This document shows, in pieces, positions 1 through 12,100 of a stretch of DNA of 36,871 nt. The position numbers were made by a program, and so were the translations under genes. Under the pieces are notes generated by a model that had not been told where the DNA came from, made no database searches, and saw only the letters and a list, made by a program, of their open reading frames with translations. Origin of the DNA: Monoraphidium neglectum. Its lineage: Eukaryota > Chlorophyta > Chlorophyceae > Sphaeropleales > Selenastraceae. Positions within the stretch are counted from its first letter, which is position 1. Each line of letters opens with the position of its first letter. The stretch covers positions 1 to 36,871 of the forward strand of contig NW_014013448.1 of NCBI RefSeq assembly GCF_000611645.1. Reading direction: 5' to 3'.

Positions 1-181
1 CCCCCCAGCCCCAACAAGCAACCCCTCTCAATCACAGTTAGCCCTCAACAGCCGTGCCGGCATGACCCCGCGCATTGGCCGGGTCCTTTTCCAAAGCGGA
101 AAGGCGAGGCTTTGAGCCCGCAGGTGGTAACTAGGAAGTCTCTTTGAGCCCCACTGGTCGCCTGCTGGTTAAAGGCCCCAC

Positions 182-3100
182 CTGAAGTCCTTGAAGACGG
201 TGTCAACCTGCATGGAGGTCGTCCCAAAGGGCAGGAAGTCGCCGTCCCGCAGCCACGTCACCGTCACGCGCGTCACGGCGCTGGCGCGGATCTGGAACTG
301 GGCGGTGTACTGCTTCGTGGGCGACAGCGGGACGTAGGGGCCAAACACCTACGGCAAAGGGTGGCGTGTGGCAGTTGCTGGATTGGTTTTGGCTCCTTGA
401 CTAAATTTCATTGGGTGGGGTGGGTTGAGTTGAGACGATAGAGTTGCAGGGGGTTATTTGAAGGTTTGAGGGTTGGGAAGGCGGCCAGGCAGGGGCTTTG
501 GGTCTGGGTGAAGCCTAACCCGGAAGGTCCCCGCTCTGGGTGCCCCCGCCGATTGAATGCATGCGTGCCCGTTTTATGCCCCACAGGGACAAACATCCAG
601 GGGTTTGACCCCCAACCCAGCCCAACCTGACTAACCAACCGACCTGGACGTGCCACGTGGCGGTCCCGGGCGTTGTGACTGTGACAGACGCCCCTGCCAC
701 GCCCGAGTAAGCAGCTGCGCCCCCAGCAGCAAAGTCAAACGTCGCTGCAGCCCCGAGGTACGCGCCGCCAGCAAAGACGGCGCCGCCCGCGCCGGCCTCA
801 AAGGTCGAGGAGGTGGCGGGCAGGAGGCCGCCGGGCGACGCGCGGCTGGGGGCGGCTGGGACCGGGGCGGCGTTGGTGAGGCGGACCCACGTGGCAGTCT
901 TGCAGGGCAGGTCTCCGTTCTGTTGGGAGCAAGTCGAGGGGGGGGTGGAGGGTGGGGGTGATACCGAGCATGGGAGCAAGTGCTGATTTGCACCTCAGGT
1001 ATTGTATGATGAGAGGGCAAGACCTCGACGAGGCAATAGATTCAAGTGGCAAGGGCTGTGGAGCAACACAAAACATCCGCTCTGGTTTCACCCATTTTGA
1101 AGGTGTAGGTGCGTTGACGCAGCCGCCCAGGCCCCAAAAGTACTCACCATAAGGAACAGCATGTACCTGTTGGGAGTGCAGGGGGGGCAAAGAATAGGGT
1201 AAGTGCACGCAGCGCACAGGACTTTGCAGGATGAGGAGCGAAGCTAGTAAGCATGTAATGCTCAGAACCCACGAGTGCTTTGTTGATACAAGCAGAGTGG
1301 TGGTGGTGCGATTGAAGGGATTGTGGCGGTCACTATGTTCCTGCAACGATCCTGCAACAATCCAGCAAAGCCGAGCGCTTGGCCTTTGGCTCCAGCCGCG
1401 CAGGCCCCTCACCACCCGGCGCTCGCGACCAAGCCCCCAGGTGGCGGCATGGTGACGGTGATGCTGCCGCCGGCGTTGGCGGTGGTGGCCAGCTTGATCA
1501 GCCGCTGGTCCATATTCGTCTGAGGGAGTGCAGTGATTTGCAAAAGATCAAGGAAATCTCCAAGCGCAACAAGGTGAATGCTCCAAGAGCCCCTGACGGC
1601 ATTTTGCCTCCTGATTGACACTGTGTAGTCCCCAGACACCCAGAAATCATGCCTAAAAGCGGAGTGGGAGATGTTGGAAGTATTTGCGCCGGAGCGCTTA
1701 CCTGATGCGTGACCGCAGCGGGGGCGGCGATGACGGCATGGGTGACCGCGCCGGTGAATGTGATCGTCAGCGGCGCCCCCATCGCGACCGCCTCCGCCGA
1801 CTTGCCGGTGATGGTGGCGCGCTGGCTGAAGAGCGGCTCAAAGCTGTAGGGGAGGCGGAAGCGCTCGGCCTGCGAATGCAATGTGCGTTTGTTGATATCC
1901 AGGTCTGTCGTTTAGACCACCTGCATCGCGGCATACTCAAATCATACTCTAGCTGCAAGGAGGAGGACGGCAGCACCTCGACACTTCCTTGCAGTGCGCA
2001 GCTTTTGGCATGACGTCCAGGCGGACAGAAAGGGATGTGGGCGAGCGGCTGGTGCATCTTCACACCAGGCGCCGCCACGGCGCACCTGGAACTGCTGGAG
2101 GTTCTTGGCCGGCACAAAGCAGGTGGAGACACACTCGTCTGGGCGAAAAGTGGGTGAGGGGCAATGAGCACAGGCGGGTGGGTTGGCCCGAGAGCCGCCA
2201 AGCGATGTGCTCCCAACCCTCAGAGGCCGTTCAACGTCTCTTCGCCCGTGGCGCACGGCCCAGGCACGCCATGCAATGATGCAAGGGGCAGAGCCTGCAC
2301 AATGAAAACATGACCTGTGCCGATCGCCCCCCTCCCTGCCAGTCGCAAGCTGGCAGCTTCTGCACAGCTTCAGAGTCAAACCCCCTCACCCTGCTCTGAC
2401 CCCATGACCAGGACGTCGCCGTCCGGCATGAGCATGGCCACGCTGTGGTAGAGCCTCTTGATGTTGGTCGCGGCCATCACCTTGAAGCGCGCGCCGGCTG
2501 GGGCGTAGGGGTCGTACAGCCATGCCTGTGTGTGTGCATGCGCGTGCGTGCGTGCGTGTGCATGCGAACGTGTGTGTGTGCGTGTGTGTGTGTGGGGGAG
2601 AGGGGGCGCGCGCATTCGCGCATGTGTGGTTGCGAAGCGTTCGTGTGCACACATACGTGCGCCGGAGCACGTGCGCAAGATATTGCATGTGAATGTGCGT
2701 GCTGATGTGTTTCAGAGAATCAGCTTAAGCCCCTTGGGGCACAGGCCTCACCTCATAGACAGGGCTGCGCGCCTGGCTGCCGCCCAGGGGCCCGCCGCCG
2801 TTGCTGTTGCCGAAGCGGGCGCCATTGACCAGCAGGACCTTGCCATTGGGCAGCAGCACCTGCGCGCGCACGTGAGATGTGCACACCGCACGCGACCGAT
2901 TGAGCCTGTGTGCAGGCTGGTTTCCAAGCGCACTGCAAAACCGCCCCCATATACATACACAGACTTTGTGTGGAAGACCGTTGTTTGTGCAGGCTGCCTG
3001 TCATGACCAACGTCCCTCCAGTCAAAACAAGTGTCTGGCTGGTGGCCCCAAACCACCATAAACAGCCTCCTGTCTTTGTCCATCACGCAGCCCCAAATAG

Positions 3101-3443
3101 CCACTGCATTTCCCCGGCCGCTCACGTTGTCCACCATGTTGCGGCCCCCAGGCATCTTCTCGGCCTGCCACGCCCAGGTGCCGCCTGTCACTGCGGCCTG
3201 ACCCAGGTCAAGCCGGTATGCGTTGTCGTTGGCGGGCAAGTCGCAGGCGCAGTTGCCAGCATCGCCGCCGGAGCCACCCCACATGGCCTGGGTGAGAGGT
3301 GGAGGGGGAACACATGTGACAACAACGGTTTGTGCTTGTGTATGCAGAAGACGAGGGTTACAGTGGGAGCAATAAAATCGAGGCGAGAAGCGGTAGTGGG
3401 TGCGAATGCCAAGCAACCGGCCAGCTGGGCAGCTGGCGCGTGG

Positions 3444-3486
<43 letters not shown>

Positions 3487-6400
3487 GACACCATTAAAGC
3501 TCAGCATACGCCTGGCGTGTCACCACATCCGTTGTGAAAGCCGGCGACGGCTAAGGCGTCAGTGGCGGCCACCTTGGTGAAAAGTTTTTAGCAATTACGG
3601 GGGTTCCCAACGTGCGCGAACCCCAAGCACTAGCTATGACATCAAAATTCCAGCGCACCAGCTCTGGTGCGTAGCCCTTGTCTGCGTCCAGGCGCAGGAT
3701 GGTGGCGGTGCCCAGGGCGGAGAAGGCAGAGCAGAACGCGGGAGTCGGCCAGGCCGGGGTCGCGTAGAGGGTCTTGAGGTTGTTGCTCTGGTCGAGCTGC
3801 ATGACGCGCTGCGGTGGGAGGTTAATCGGGCGTGGATGGGGTGCATATCGGTTGGTGGGACGGTTGGTTTCAGATGGACCAAGGCGAAGTTGAGTCAAGG
3901 CAAGGTGGGGACAGGCATGCTGCAACTCGAAAGCAATGCGGGGGTGGAGTGTGCGTTGTTGTTTGGGACGGTGTCTGCCCCTTGCAGCGCCCGCCCCCGC
4001 CTTGAGCTGACGCGTGGTATGCAGGCTGCACTGTTACTGCTTACGCCCTGGTTGCATGCAAAGACAAAGAAGAGGTTGTTGCCAGCAGCATTGGTCCAGG
4101 GGAGCAGCTTGGTAGTGGGATACAGATTGAGGCCGCCTGGGGTTGTGGACGATTGCAGGGTGAGGGGCAAGATGAAAGGCGGTCAGTGGAGGAAGCGGAG
4201 CTGGCGCGGCGAGCGGCGATTGCGGCGCGATGTGCAGCTGGCTTGTGTGCCGGACCGGGCAACTGCCAGCGGTGTGCACGCGCTGCCGACAGCCCGCGGC
4301 GCTTCGTCGCCAGCGCGCCCCGCCGCCGGCCTCATGCGCTTGCCGCCTGGTGACCAGCAGGCCGCCTGTCAGCCCGCGTACCAAGCTGCAGAAGGAAGGG
4401 CTCTGGGTAGATGGTGGTGACGCGTTTCACGCGGCCATCCCAGATCTCGATCGCGGGCACTGGGGGGTCGGCCTCTGACGCGTAGCCGCCCACGTGGAGC
4501 ACTCGGTCGTCGGGCAGCGTCAGCTGGGTGGGGTACCCTGAGGGCGGACAGGAGGGGCGCGGCGGCAGAGTGATCTGTTGGCGTTGCAAGGAGACGCATC
4601 TCATGAGGGGGCAGTTGGAGTGCCAGAATGTACTCAGGGGTGCTTGCAGGCCGCACACAACACAACACCGTTTCGGTCAGCTTCGGTCAGCTTCATGGGA
4701 CGGCTTTCGACGCGGTGTTGAGAGTGATAGAGAAGGGGGCAGTTCTGCTGGCTTCGGGCGGGGCTGGAGTGATCGGCTTGAGGCACGCATGCTCCTCTGG
4801 GCCTGCTCTCATCCTGGGCACACCACCCTCGTTTCCAAGCGACGCCGTCCCGGCCCCCATCCCCCCGCCCCCCAAACGCCCCGGCTCACAGTGAGGGTAT
4901 GCAAGCCCCTCGGGCCGGACAGTCCAGGCGGTGCCGTCCTTGTCCCAGGTGCGCACGGCGTAGCGCCCCTCCAGCAGGAACCCGCTGTTGGCCCAGTCGC
5001 CGCCGCCCGCGACGATGGTGCCGTCGGACAGATGGGAGTGGCCTGGGGTTGCACATACGCGGGTGCAAGGGGGGGGGGAGAACGCACAGTGATTAGGGAG
5101 GGCTGCATTGGTGTGCGAGAGCTGCAAACGGCAATTGAGAGGAGTGGAGCCAGGTTATAGACCAGAGAGGGTCTGCACAAGGCAGTGGTCTAGAAGGTGC
5201 GAGTACGCTTTCAGGATTGCTTCCTCGCAGAGGCGGGACCTGGGGGCAAGCAGCTGAGCAGCACGCTTGGAGAGTTGTGCTGGAGCCCCCCCTACCACCT
5301 GCCTGCCAAGCCTGCCAAGTGGGGTCCGATCGAGAGACTTCCCCCCACCTCGCGCCCCCACCTGAGCAGAAGGGTGCGATCCTCATGGGCGCCTTGACGT
5401 ATGTCCCGGCTGCGAAATCGTAGACAGCCGACACCTCGGGGGTGCCATCTGCGGCAGGGGGACGGGAGGGCGCCGCCGGACACCAGGGGCGACGCGAGGG
5501 AGCTGTAAGCGCACGCGAGAGCACATCCGCCCGAGCAAAACACGCTGAACAAGCTGCGTGTGGTGCAGGTTCGAGGCGGCGCCAAGCATGGGTGATGCCT
5601 CCCGTCAGAACACGCATGCGGCAGCGCACAGCGGCCTGTTTACGTCCCCTCGGGCGCACCCGTGAACATGCCGGGCTCGTAGGCGGGCTGGTAGCGGCCC
5701 CACAGCAGGACCTTGGTGGTGGTAGGGATGAAGACGGCGTGGATGGCGAGGGTCCCTGTGGAGGAGCGCCCCAGGGTCGGGTTGATGATGAGCTCGTCTG
5801 CGAGGCCGGGGATGACAATGAGGATGAGTCAGCGGCAGGAGCGCGCGCGTTCGATTGGTAGTGGCTCACGAGATTTTGAGCTTGCGAGCCGCGAGAGCAG
5901 CACAAGCAGGTACGAGGAGTCGCACTACTAGTACAATGCACCCGCCGACAAGATGCGAATGCCACACGTCGCCACAAATGCCGAGGTGACGGCATCACCC
6001 GCTCCCGCTGCCCGTCGCCGCGGCTTACATGCTCCAATGTCGTTGCCGGGCGCTTGGAGCAGCGCCCTGCGGCGCCCGGCAGGGCTGTCGCCGCCCTTGC
6101 CGGGCTCCTTCCCGGCCTCTGCGAAGACCTCGGCGGTCGCGTTGACCGAGCTCAGCACCACCACAGCCGCGCGGGCGGCGCCCGGCACGCGGGGCGTGCC
6201 GGCCTCGGCCTTGGAGGCGCGGCCGAAGCCCTTGCCCCTGACGGACTTGATGGCGGCCACCTCCGCCAAGCTCTCATTGCCGGGGGAGGCGGCGAGGGTG
6301 GCTTCGTACGACTCCTTCGCGGTGCAGACCTTGGTTTTTTGGTTGCGGGGGCGTGCGGGGGTGGCAGGGGTGGCCCGGGGGGTGCTTGGTTGCGGGCGTG

Positions 6401-7481
6401 TGCGGGGATGGCAGGGGGAGCCTGGGGGAGTGTGAGAAGGGTCATTCGGCGACGGGCTGCTTTGTCACCAAATCGAAGGGCACGGCGAGGTTGGGACGGC
6501 GGGGCTCAAGGGTATCGAGCTGGCACATATGGACAGCGAGCGGCGGTGCGGCACGTGGCGGCGCGCACGCAATTCGCACGCACCGAGTCAGCCCAGTCGC
6601 TGGTGATGGGTCCCGCATTGGGGTTGCCGTTGCCGCACACGGCGCCGGGCGCCTTGCCGGTCTCGTCAAACCTTGGCGGAAAGGCAATGGAGGGCGCACG
6701 TGCAGGCGGCTAGGGAGGCGGCGCGGCCCACACGGGAGACTTGTGGGCGGCCGGGCGCTGCAACACCACGAGCACCCTCGCATGCAGCGGCTTGGGGCAC
6801 AGACACCAGGGGATTGCGGCTCACCGTTCGCATTTGCCGCTGAAGGCGTTGTAGTACGACACCCGCTGCGCTGTGCCGTAGCCAGGATTGGGCGTGCTGT
6901 CGCCCTCACGCTGCTTGAGGCACTCGTACGACACGGCCTTGCCACTGCACAGGGCAGAAGGGGTTGCAGAGAAGGGGTTTGTTGTGGCGGCCGTATATGT
7001 ACAGGTGGCTTACGAGGGGCCGGGAAGGGATTGGCATCGAGTCAATCGGCGCGGCGCCCCAGCGGCGTGCGGAGCAACATGAAGGCAGCCCTCTCACTCG
7101 CAGCAGACGAGGTACTCATGGCAGTTCTTCGGGTGTGGCACCTGTACTCGAGCAAAAATTGGGGATCGGGCCGCGCGGGTCAGATCGAAAGATCTCGCCC
7201 ATTCGTGTGTGGCAGAAAAGCAGATGAGAATATTGGTATCTCGAGAATAGATGCGGCTGGTGTTCATCGGCCTGTTGACAACGTGACCACAGCAGAGCTG
7301 GTGTCAGCCTGGCTCCTGCAAAGGCACCTGAGCACCCGACCAGCCGCAAACTCACCTGCACGTAATCCTGGCCGGCGCAGGAGGAATCCAGCTCTGGGTC
7401 CGCACGAATACCCACCGCTGCAGTCACTAGCAGCACGCCGAGCACGGCTAGCTGGCAGCAGTGCCGCCTCGGTAGCCCCAT
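182..7481 (-). CDS. Secreted copper-radical oxidase (glyoxal/galactose oxidase family) with chitin-binding and CBM4/9-like modules, 3'-partial
   Basis: Twenty phase-consistent exons (minus): 7481-7356, 7141-7098, 6944-6825, 6671-6584, 6329-6029, 5797-5660, 5448-5362, 5042-4890, 4537-4382, 4136-4045, 3808-3659, 3287-3126, 2859-2752, 2525-2390, 2138-2086, 1869-1702, 1519-1413, 1166-1148, 919-644, 348-182. They give 883 residues, continuing off the left edge. A signal peptide (about 1-25) precedes a six-cysteine CBM14/peritrophin-A-like module (about 30-110), an Ala/Gly-rich linker containing RRRALLQ (about 127-225), a kelch-type propeller, the family's C-terminal domain (about 640-730, ending in WYMLFLM), and a CBM4/9-like beta-sandwich (from about 745). 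By alignment with galactose oxidase, the Cys-Tyr cofactor pair is Cys300 (FCSGH) and Tyr354 (WYPTQ), and the copper ligands are Tyr601-His602 (RLYHSV) and His693 (THQTNMDQR), all present. Such enzymes oxidise aldehydes or primary alcohols to give H2O2. The substrate cannot be told from sequence; a role in the cell wall or extracellular matrix is inferred. Confidence 0.87.
2527..2600. repeat. Imperfect (GT/GC)n tract next to an oxidase splice acceptor
   Basis: Alternating TGTGTG/TGCGTGC sequence directly abuts the 3' splice site of the oxidase exon that starts at 2525. On the sense strand the tract is CACACA-rich and doubles as the region before the AG. Confidence 0.8.
3447..3485. repeat. (TG)n microsatellite in an oxidase intron
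   Basis: A 39-base TG tract lies in the intron between oxidase exons 3808-3659 and 3287-3126. It reads (CA)n on the sense strand and lies about 160 bases before the 3' splice site. Confidence 0.92.
6338..6420. repeat. Tandem G-rich direct repeat in an oxidase intron
   Basis: Two similar copies of a roughly 45-base G-rich unit (GGTTGCGGG...GTGCGGGG...TGGCAGGGG) lie side by side, just upstream in sense direction of the 3' splice site at 6330. On the sense strand they form a long C-rich pyrimidine tract. Confidence 0.7.
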
Positions 7482-8683
7482 TGCGAGCTCTCACGTTGCG
7501 AGGTCTGCCTAGGTGCACCCTGCGAGGCCAAACGCACGACCAGCAAGCTTGAAAGCGATTTGATTGACCTAGTAAGACTAAATTGTGACTCTAACGCGGT
7601 GGCCACAGCTTCACCGCGGAGATATCGTGATCGCCTCAATTGTGGGCAGCCCGCGAACGCTAGAGCCACCGAGTGAAGCGTGCTCGGTCGCAGAAGCAAC
7701 ACGAGCCTAAATTATAGGCATGTGAGTTGCACGTCAACGAGCTACGTGCACTAGCTGCCGTTCATGCTCCTCCGAGGCAACGAAGGTGCAGCGTAACTAC
7801 TGTCGCAGCAAGCGAAAAGGAGCGGGTGGCGGAGCCTGTCGTATGATTTCTGCAATATCAACGAAATTGCGAAGGTGCTCACGCCGCTTACTGGTAGCGC
7901 GCTGGGCGGCTCGTGCGGCGCGACGGTCAAGCATTACTTGGTGGTCAATGCTGCTGACTGGCCAAGCCTTCACGTCTTGTCTGCATGTGAATTCGTTGCG
8001 TTACCAAGCAAATTGTATACCGGGGCACACCCTGCAGCCAGTGACTCCAGTATCACGGGCGCAGCAGCGGGCGCTTGGAGAGTTGTCAAGACCAGGTCGA
8101 CACGACACGCTGGCTCATGAAGAGTTATGGTGCTTGTCGGATCTGCAAACCAAGATTTATCTGAACGTTGTTTCCAATCATTCCACACATGTCATAGATT
8201 GCGCCCACCAGCATCAGATTGCCCCTGCTACCGCACTGCCTCCTCGCTCTAAGAAAAGATCATGCACAAGTCAATACAAATGTCAAGCGCCCGCGTGAAG
8301 GGTCGCATAGCTGGTGAGCGCGCTGGCAGTCCGATGTGGGTGGGCGAGTTGGCTCAAATGATCATAGCGCGCCCGCAACTGCAGATGGTCACCACAAGCG
8401 GGTGCTACGGCACCCACTGAAGGCGCTGAAGAGGGCCACTCTCGTCCCCCTTGGCGAGGCAAGCTGAGCAGCATGCTTTTCCCAGCTGCGGCACACTGCG
8501 GGGGGGCGGGGTGGTGCGCAGCAACATCGCATGCTGCCCTGCAGCCAATCACTGTAATGGTGGTGCACTTGAAAGTTTTGTTCCTGTGTTCCCTTGCCAA
8601 CCCGCTGCATCTGTCCCCTGCTCAAGTGCACCGCGCTCGGCGCAACTGTACAGGCACCCTCACCCGAGGAGGGCCTAGCATCG
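7482..8683. other. Divergent intergenic region between the oxidase and a conserved membrane protein
   Basis: The region lies between two divergent genes, so it should hold both promoters and 5' UTRs. No conserved protein segment or RNA gene was recognised. The downstream gene may have a short first exon here: an ATG at 8280 reads MSSARVKGRIA up to a GTGAGC donor at about 8312, and the reading frame of the next exon is open back to 8573. I could not find a phase-consistent junction linking the two, so it is not annotated as coding. Confidence 0.5.
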
Positions 8684-9996
8684 ATGGCCAAGCAGGCGTT
8701 GCAGAGCGACCCTGAGGCGGCGGCTGCACTGAAGAGGTGCGGCCACCTGATGCAGATTTGAAATTTTTGGTGGTGTGCCAGTGTTCAGGATCACACTGCT
8801 GGGAGTGCAGGGCAATGTCGTGAAAGTACGGAATGGAGCGCACACCTTCCATCCCCCTTGTTTGCTGGGTGCGGACCAACCCACCCTCGGCGGCCACTTC
8901 ATTAGGTACGAGGATGCTGTGGTGCGGCTGGAGAAGGCGCGCGCAACTGAGCGGGAGCTGGAGAGCGTCATGGCGGTGAGAATGCAGCTGCGCCGCGACG
9001 CGAAGGCGCAAAGCTTGGCCCGGATTGCCTGCTTCAGCTCAGGCGCAACCAGGGCGACCTCGCCCTTGGGTATGGTGCATCTGGTCATGACTGGCGCCTG
9101 CCATCTTGTATTGCAATACCTTCAGGAGGCGGCTAAAGCAGCAGCGCTGGCGGACGCCGCCGCCCAAGCCAGCGCCCGGGTGCAAGCGGGGCAGCTTATG
9201 GCTGACGCCGAGGTGGCGGCCGCGGAGAAGCTGCTTAGAGTAGCCCAGATCGAGCACAACCTCGCGGAAGGCGAGAAGGCACGCGCGCGTGGCGTGGCAT
9301 ACTCAGTAATGGACCGTGCTGAGTCCGGCAAGGCGGCGATGGTGGCGGTAGCTGGCGGGCTGGCCGCCGCAGTGCCGCTGGCACTGGCAGCAGCTGATAG
9401 CGCGGGCGGCAGCGCCAGCGAGCTGCTGTCGTTCGCTGATGTCGTCTGCTGCAGCGCGCTGTTTGGCGTCACATACAGGTGCGTGCATGAAGACAATCAT
9501 ATACTGCGGAAATGTGAGCAGGCTACTCACATCTTTGTGTTGGTTCTCTGCTTGGCCATCTTATGCTTGACACAACTCATTGTTGTGAGCACCCATCACG
9601 AGTGTGCTGTCCCAGAGCAGCATAATCCACAGCTTTCCTTGTCAACCTGCCTGGCTGGCACGCTGGCGCAGGTATATCGTACGAGAAGACGCCCACAATA
9701 AACACCTGCGGGGAGGCGCTGTCACCGCCTTTGCCCTGGTGCGCGCTGCGGGTGGCTTCGACGCTCTGCAGCGTTCGGCGGCGGCAGGAGGAGCCGCCGC
9801 AGCAGCAGCAGCAGGTACCACCGGCGGCGGCGGTGTCGTGGGACTTGAGCAGCTGCTGACGCCAGCCGTTGTGGGACCGGCGGCTCTTTACGCAGGGCAA
9901 TGTATGCTGGTGTTTGGCTTTGGTGCGGCTGCGCTGGAATGGGCGTTTGCAAGCGGCCTTGTGCGACGAATGCGCGGCACGTTCTTGCAACCATGA
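8684..9996 (+). CDS. Conserved membrane protein of unknown function, probably plastid-targeted
   Basis: Four exons, 8684-8736, 8906-8975, 9126-9478 and 9672-9996, join in consistent phase to 266 residues. The N-terminal half (about 1-110) is an Ala/Glu/Lys-rich predicted coiled coil. It is followed by a hydrophobic helix (about 120-135), the segment LFGVTYRYIVREDAHNKHL (about 155-173), a Gly/Ala run, and a C-terminal hydrophobic stretch around VGPAALYAGQ with MLVFGFGAAALEWAF. The pattern 'FGVT-R-Y-VR-D...LK/RGG...AF-LVR' resembles a family of uncharacterised land-plant and algal chloroplast membrane proteins that I recall but cannot name. No catalytic motif is visible. The frame is open upstream of the ATG back to 8573 and no transit peptide precedes it, so a first exon carrying a targeting sequence may be missing. 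Confidence 0.68.
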
Positions 9997-10917
9997 AGGT
10001 TCGGCCTGATAGAAAGTCATACGTGGGGGATTGCGACAGGTTGGGGTGCGGCCAGGATGAGATGTTGTTGACCTGCAGAAAGACACATGTGTGATTTGCA
10101 TGTATCTTGGCAAGTGATGCAGGCGGGTCATCAAGTCAGGCAAAATCAAGAACATGTTGGTGGTTGGCCAAGCCACGCTTGCTCCGAAAGCCATTTTGCA
10201 ACAAAAAAACGGCCAGCCTCACAAAGGTGGCTAACATAGCCCAGCCAGCCACCACAACCATCCCCTGCTGCCATGCCCAGGCGGGCCAACACACTTGCAC
10301 ACATGCACGCGCAGCGCCTGCTCGCCTGCCGCACGCGAGCGCGCGCTCAAACCGCGGGTGGTCCACGACCTCTCCCTCTTTTCCGGGCCGTGGCCAAGTG
10401 TAGAGCACGGTGCGTGCTTGGTGTTGGGCAGCAGCCGTCGCCAGCACAGGACAGTGACAGGGGAGACAGCCCGTACGCGGTGTAGAGAGCACGATTATTG
10501 TTGTCAGCATTTTTTGCTATAAGCGTCGTAACTGCGGTGACGACACGTGCAGCAGCAAGTGCCCAAGCCAAAGCAGCCTTGCAACAACGCAGCTGGCCCA
10601 GCACGTTGTGCCACTTACGCTACCATTGTTGTGTAGCAGCTGTGATGGCAGTGGTGCTGCTGCCATGAACAGCGGCAGCGGCAGCGGTGTTGCGGCGGGG
10701 GGCGATCTGCACTCGCCACTGCAGCAACTACGCTCTTTCGAGCATGGCATGGCTGCCAGCCGGGGCAGCCACAGGAGCACCTGTGACAGTGCACGGTGTG
10801 CCTCACGCGGCAGTATGTTTGGGCTCCTCGCTGGCGCCTCTATTTGCGAAGCCTGCGCCTTTCCCCTGATGCACGTGCTGTGCACGCCCTGTCGTCTCTG
10901 CGCAGACCACAGCCAAG
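9997..10917. other. Intergenic region upstream of the eL32 gene
   Basis: This is about 0.9 kb between the stop of the conserved membrane protein and the eL32 start. It must contain the 3' UTR of the former and the promoter and 5' UTR of the latter. Open frames exist on both strands, the longest on minus at 10136-10510, but none shows a recognisable family or believable splice partners. No TGTAA was found close behind the upstream stop codon. Confidence 0.45.
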
Positions 10918-12016
10918 ATGGTGCAGCCGCTTGTCCGCCGCAAGAAGGAGGTCAAGAAGCGGAAGCACTTTGACCGCCACCAGAGCGACCGCAAGCTCTG
11001 CGTCAAGCCCAGCTGGAGGCGGCCGAAGGGTATCGATGGCCGCGTGCGCAGGTGCGCTTGGGCTCACGGGCGGCAGGCAGCTGCTTGATTTGATGTCGAC
11101 TCCTCACAGATGGCTCGCGGGTGGTGCCGCCTGTGAGGGGCCCGCTTGGTGCTTTGCACCAAGCATTTGAAACGCATGTGGGGCTACTGCGGCTGTTCTT
11201 GCACTGGTGCAATGCAGTCGAACCCATGGCCTATTCAGCAGGCTGGTTCGGGATCAAACAGCAGGCTAGGCGGTGCCGGCAGGGGCAGGACACCAAGCAC
11301 AGGCTGCATACAGTGCAACAACTGCTCGGGCACGGGCTGGCTGCCTGGTTTGTCCCAGCTGCGACCGAGTCACGCAGTGCACGATCGAGTGTTTTCCGAT
11401 GGTGGTTTCTTGTGTCAACTGCCCTGCACGGACGCGTGCGCCCCGCAGGAAGTTCAAGGGCGCCATCCGCATGCCCAACGCGGGCTATGGCACCAACAAG
11501 AAGGACCTGCACGTGCTCAAGAGCGGCTTCCGCAAGGTGGTGATCAGCAACGTGGCGGACCTGGAGCTGCTCATGATGCACAACAGGTGAGGAGGGGTGG
11601 GGGAGCGAGGCGTCCTATGGCGGGCTGCGACGCTGCTCGGAATTCAAGGTTGGGAAGCCTGAGGCAGAGGAGGGTAGGGTGCTTGGAGGAGGGCAGTAAG
11701 CGCCATCAGCAGGATGAGCGTGGTTGAGCAAGCTGTTTGTTACGACGCGCTGCCCAGGCCGCAGTCGTTGCAGCCAACATTCTTCCACAAGGGGCCAATG
11801 AGCAGCGAGGGCTGCTTAGCATCACCTTTCAACGACCTCGGTTTCCTGACGCCTTCTGCACCGTTGCCTGCTCTTGCCACCCCCAGGCGCTTTGCGGGCG
11901 AAGTCGCGCACAACGTGAGCACCCGCAAGCGCAAGGAGATTGTGGAGCGCGCGGCGCAGCTCAACATCGCCCTCACCAACGGGAGCGCCCGCCTGCGCAG
12001 CCAGGAGGACGAGTAA
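10918..12016 (+). CDS. RPL32: 60S ribosomal protein L32 (eL32)
   Basis: Three exons, 10918-11051, 11449-11586 and 11887-12016, give 133 residues, the usual length for eL32. The start [16 protein letters not shown], the central [19 protein letters not shown], the segment [11 protein letters not shown] and the C-terminal [18 protein letters not shown] are all typical of the family. The protein is a basic structural component of the large cytosolic ribosomal subunit. Both introns interrupt an arginine codon after its second base (AG|G). A TGTAA polyadenylation signal follows 85 bp after the stop. The assignment is firm. The only uncertainty is whether non-coding 5' exons lie upstream. Confidence 0.97.
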
Positions 12017-12100
12017 GGCGCCCTGCCCGGCAAGACACAGCGTCGGAGCGCGGCGGCCGCTGCGCTGGGGGGTGCTGCCTAGAACTCTCCTGCAGGGTCG

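Noticed and set aside
5570..5585. GGTTCGAGGC as a tRNA T-loop
   Set aside because: No matching acceptor or anticodon stems around it. It lies in an oxidase intron.
5093..6037. Minus-strand open frame of 314 codons
   Set aside because: It reads through introns of the oxidase. Only one short in-frame part matches a real exon.
6353..7552. Plus-strand open frame of 399 codons, the longest in the window
   Set aside because: It runs antisense across five oxidase exons and introns, is Arg/Gly-rich and shows no family. Long antisense frames are expected in GC-rich coding DNA.
8775..9701. Plus-strand frame of 308 codons as one exon
   Set aside because: It includes intron sequence. Conserved segments and GT-AG sites support separate exons at 8906-8975 and 9126-9478.
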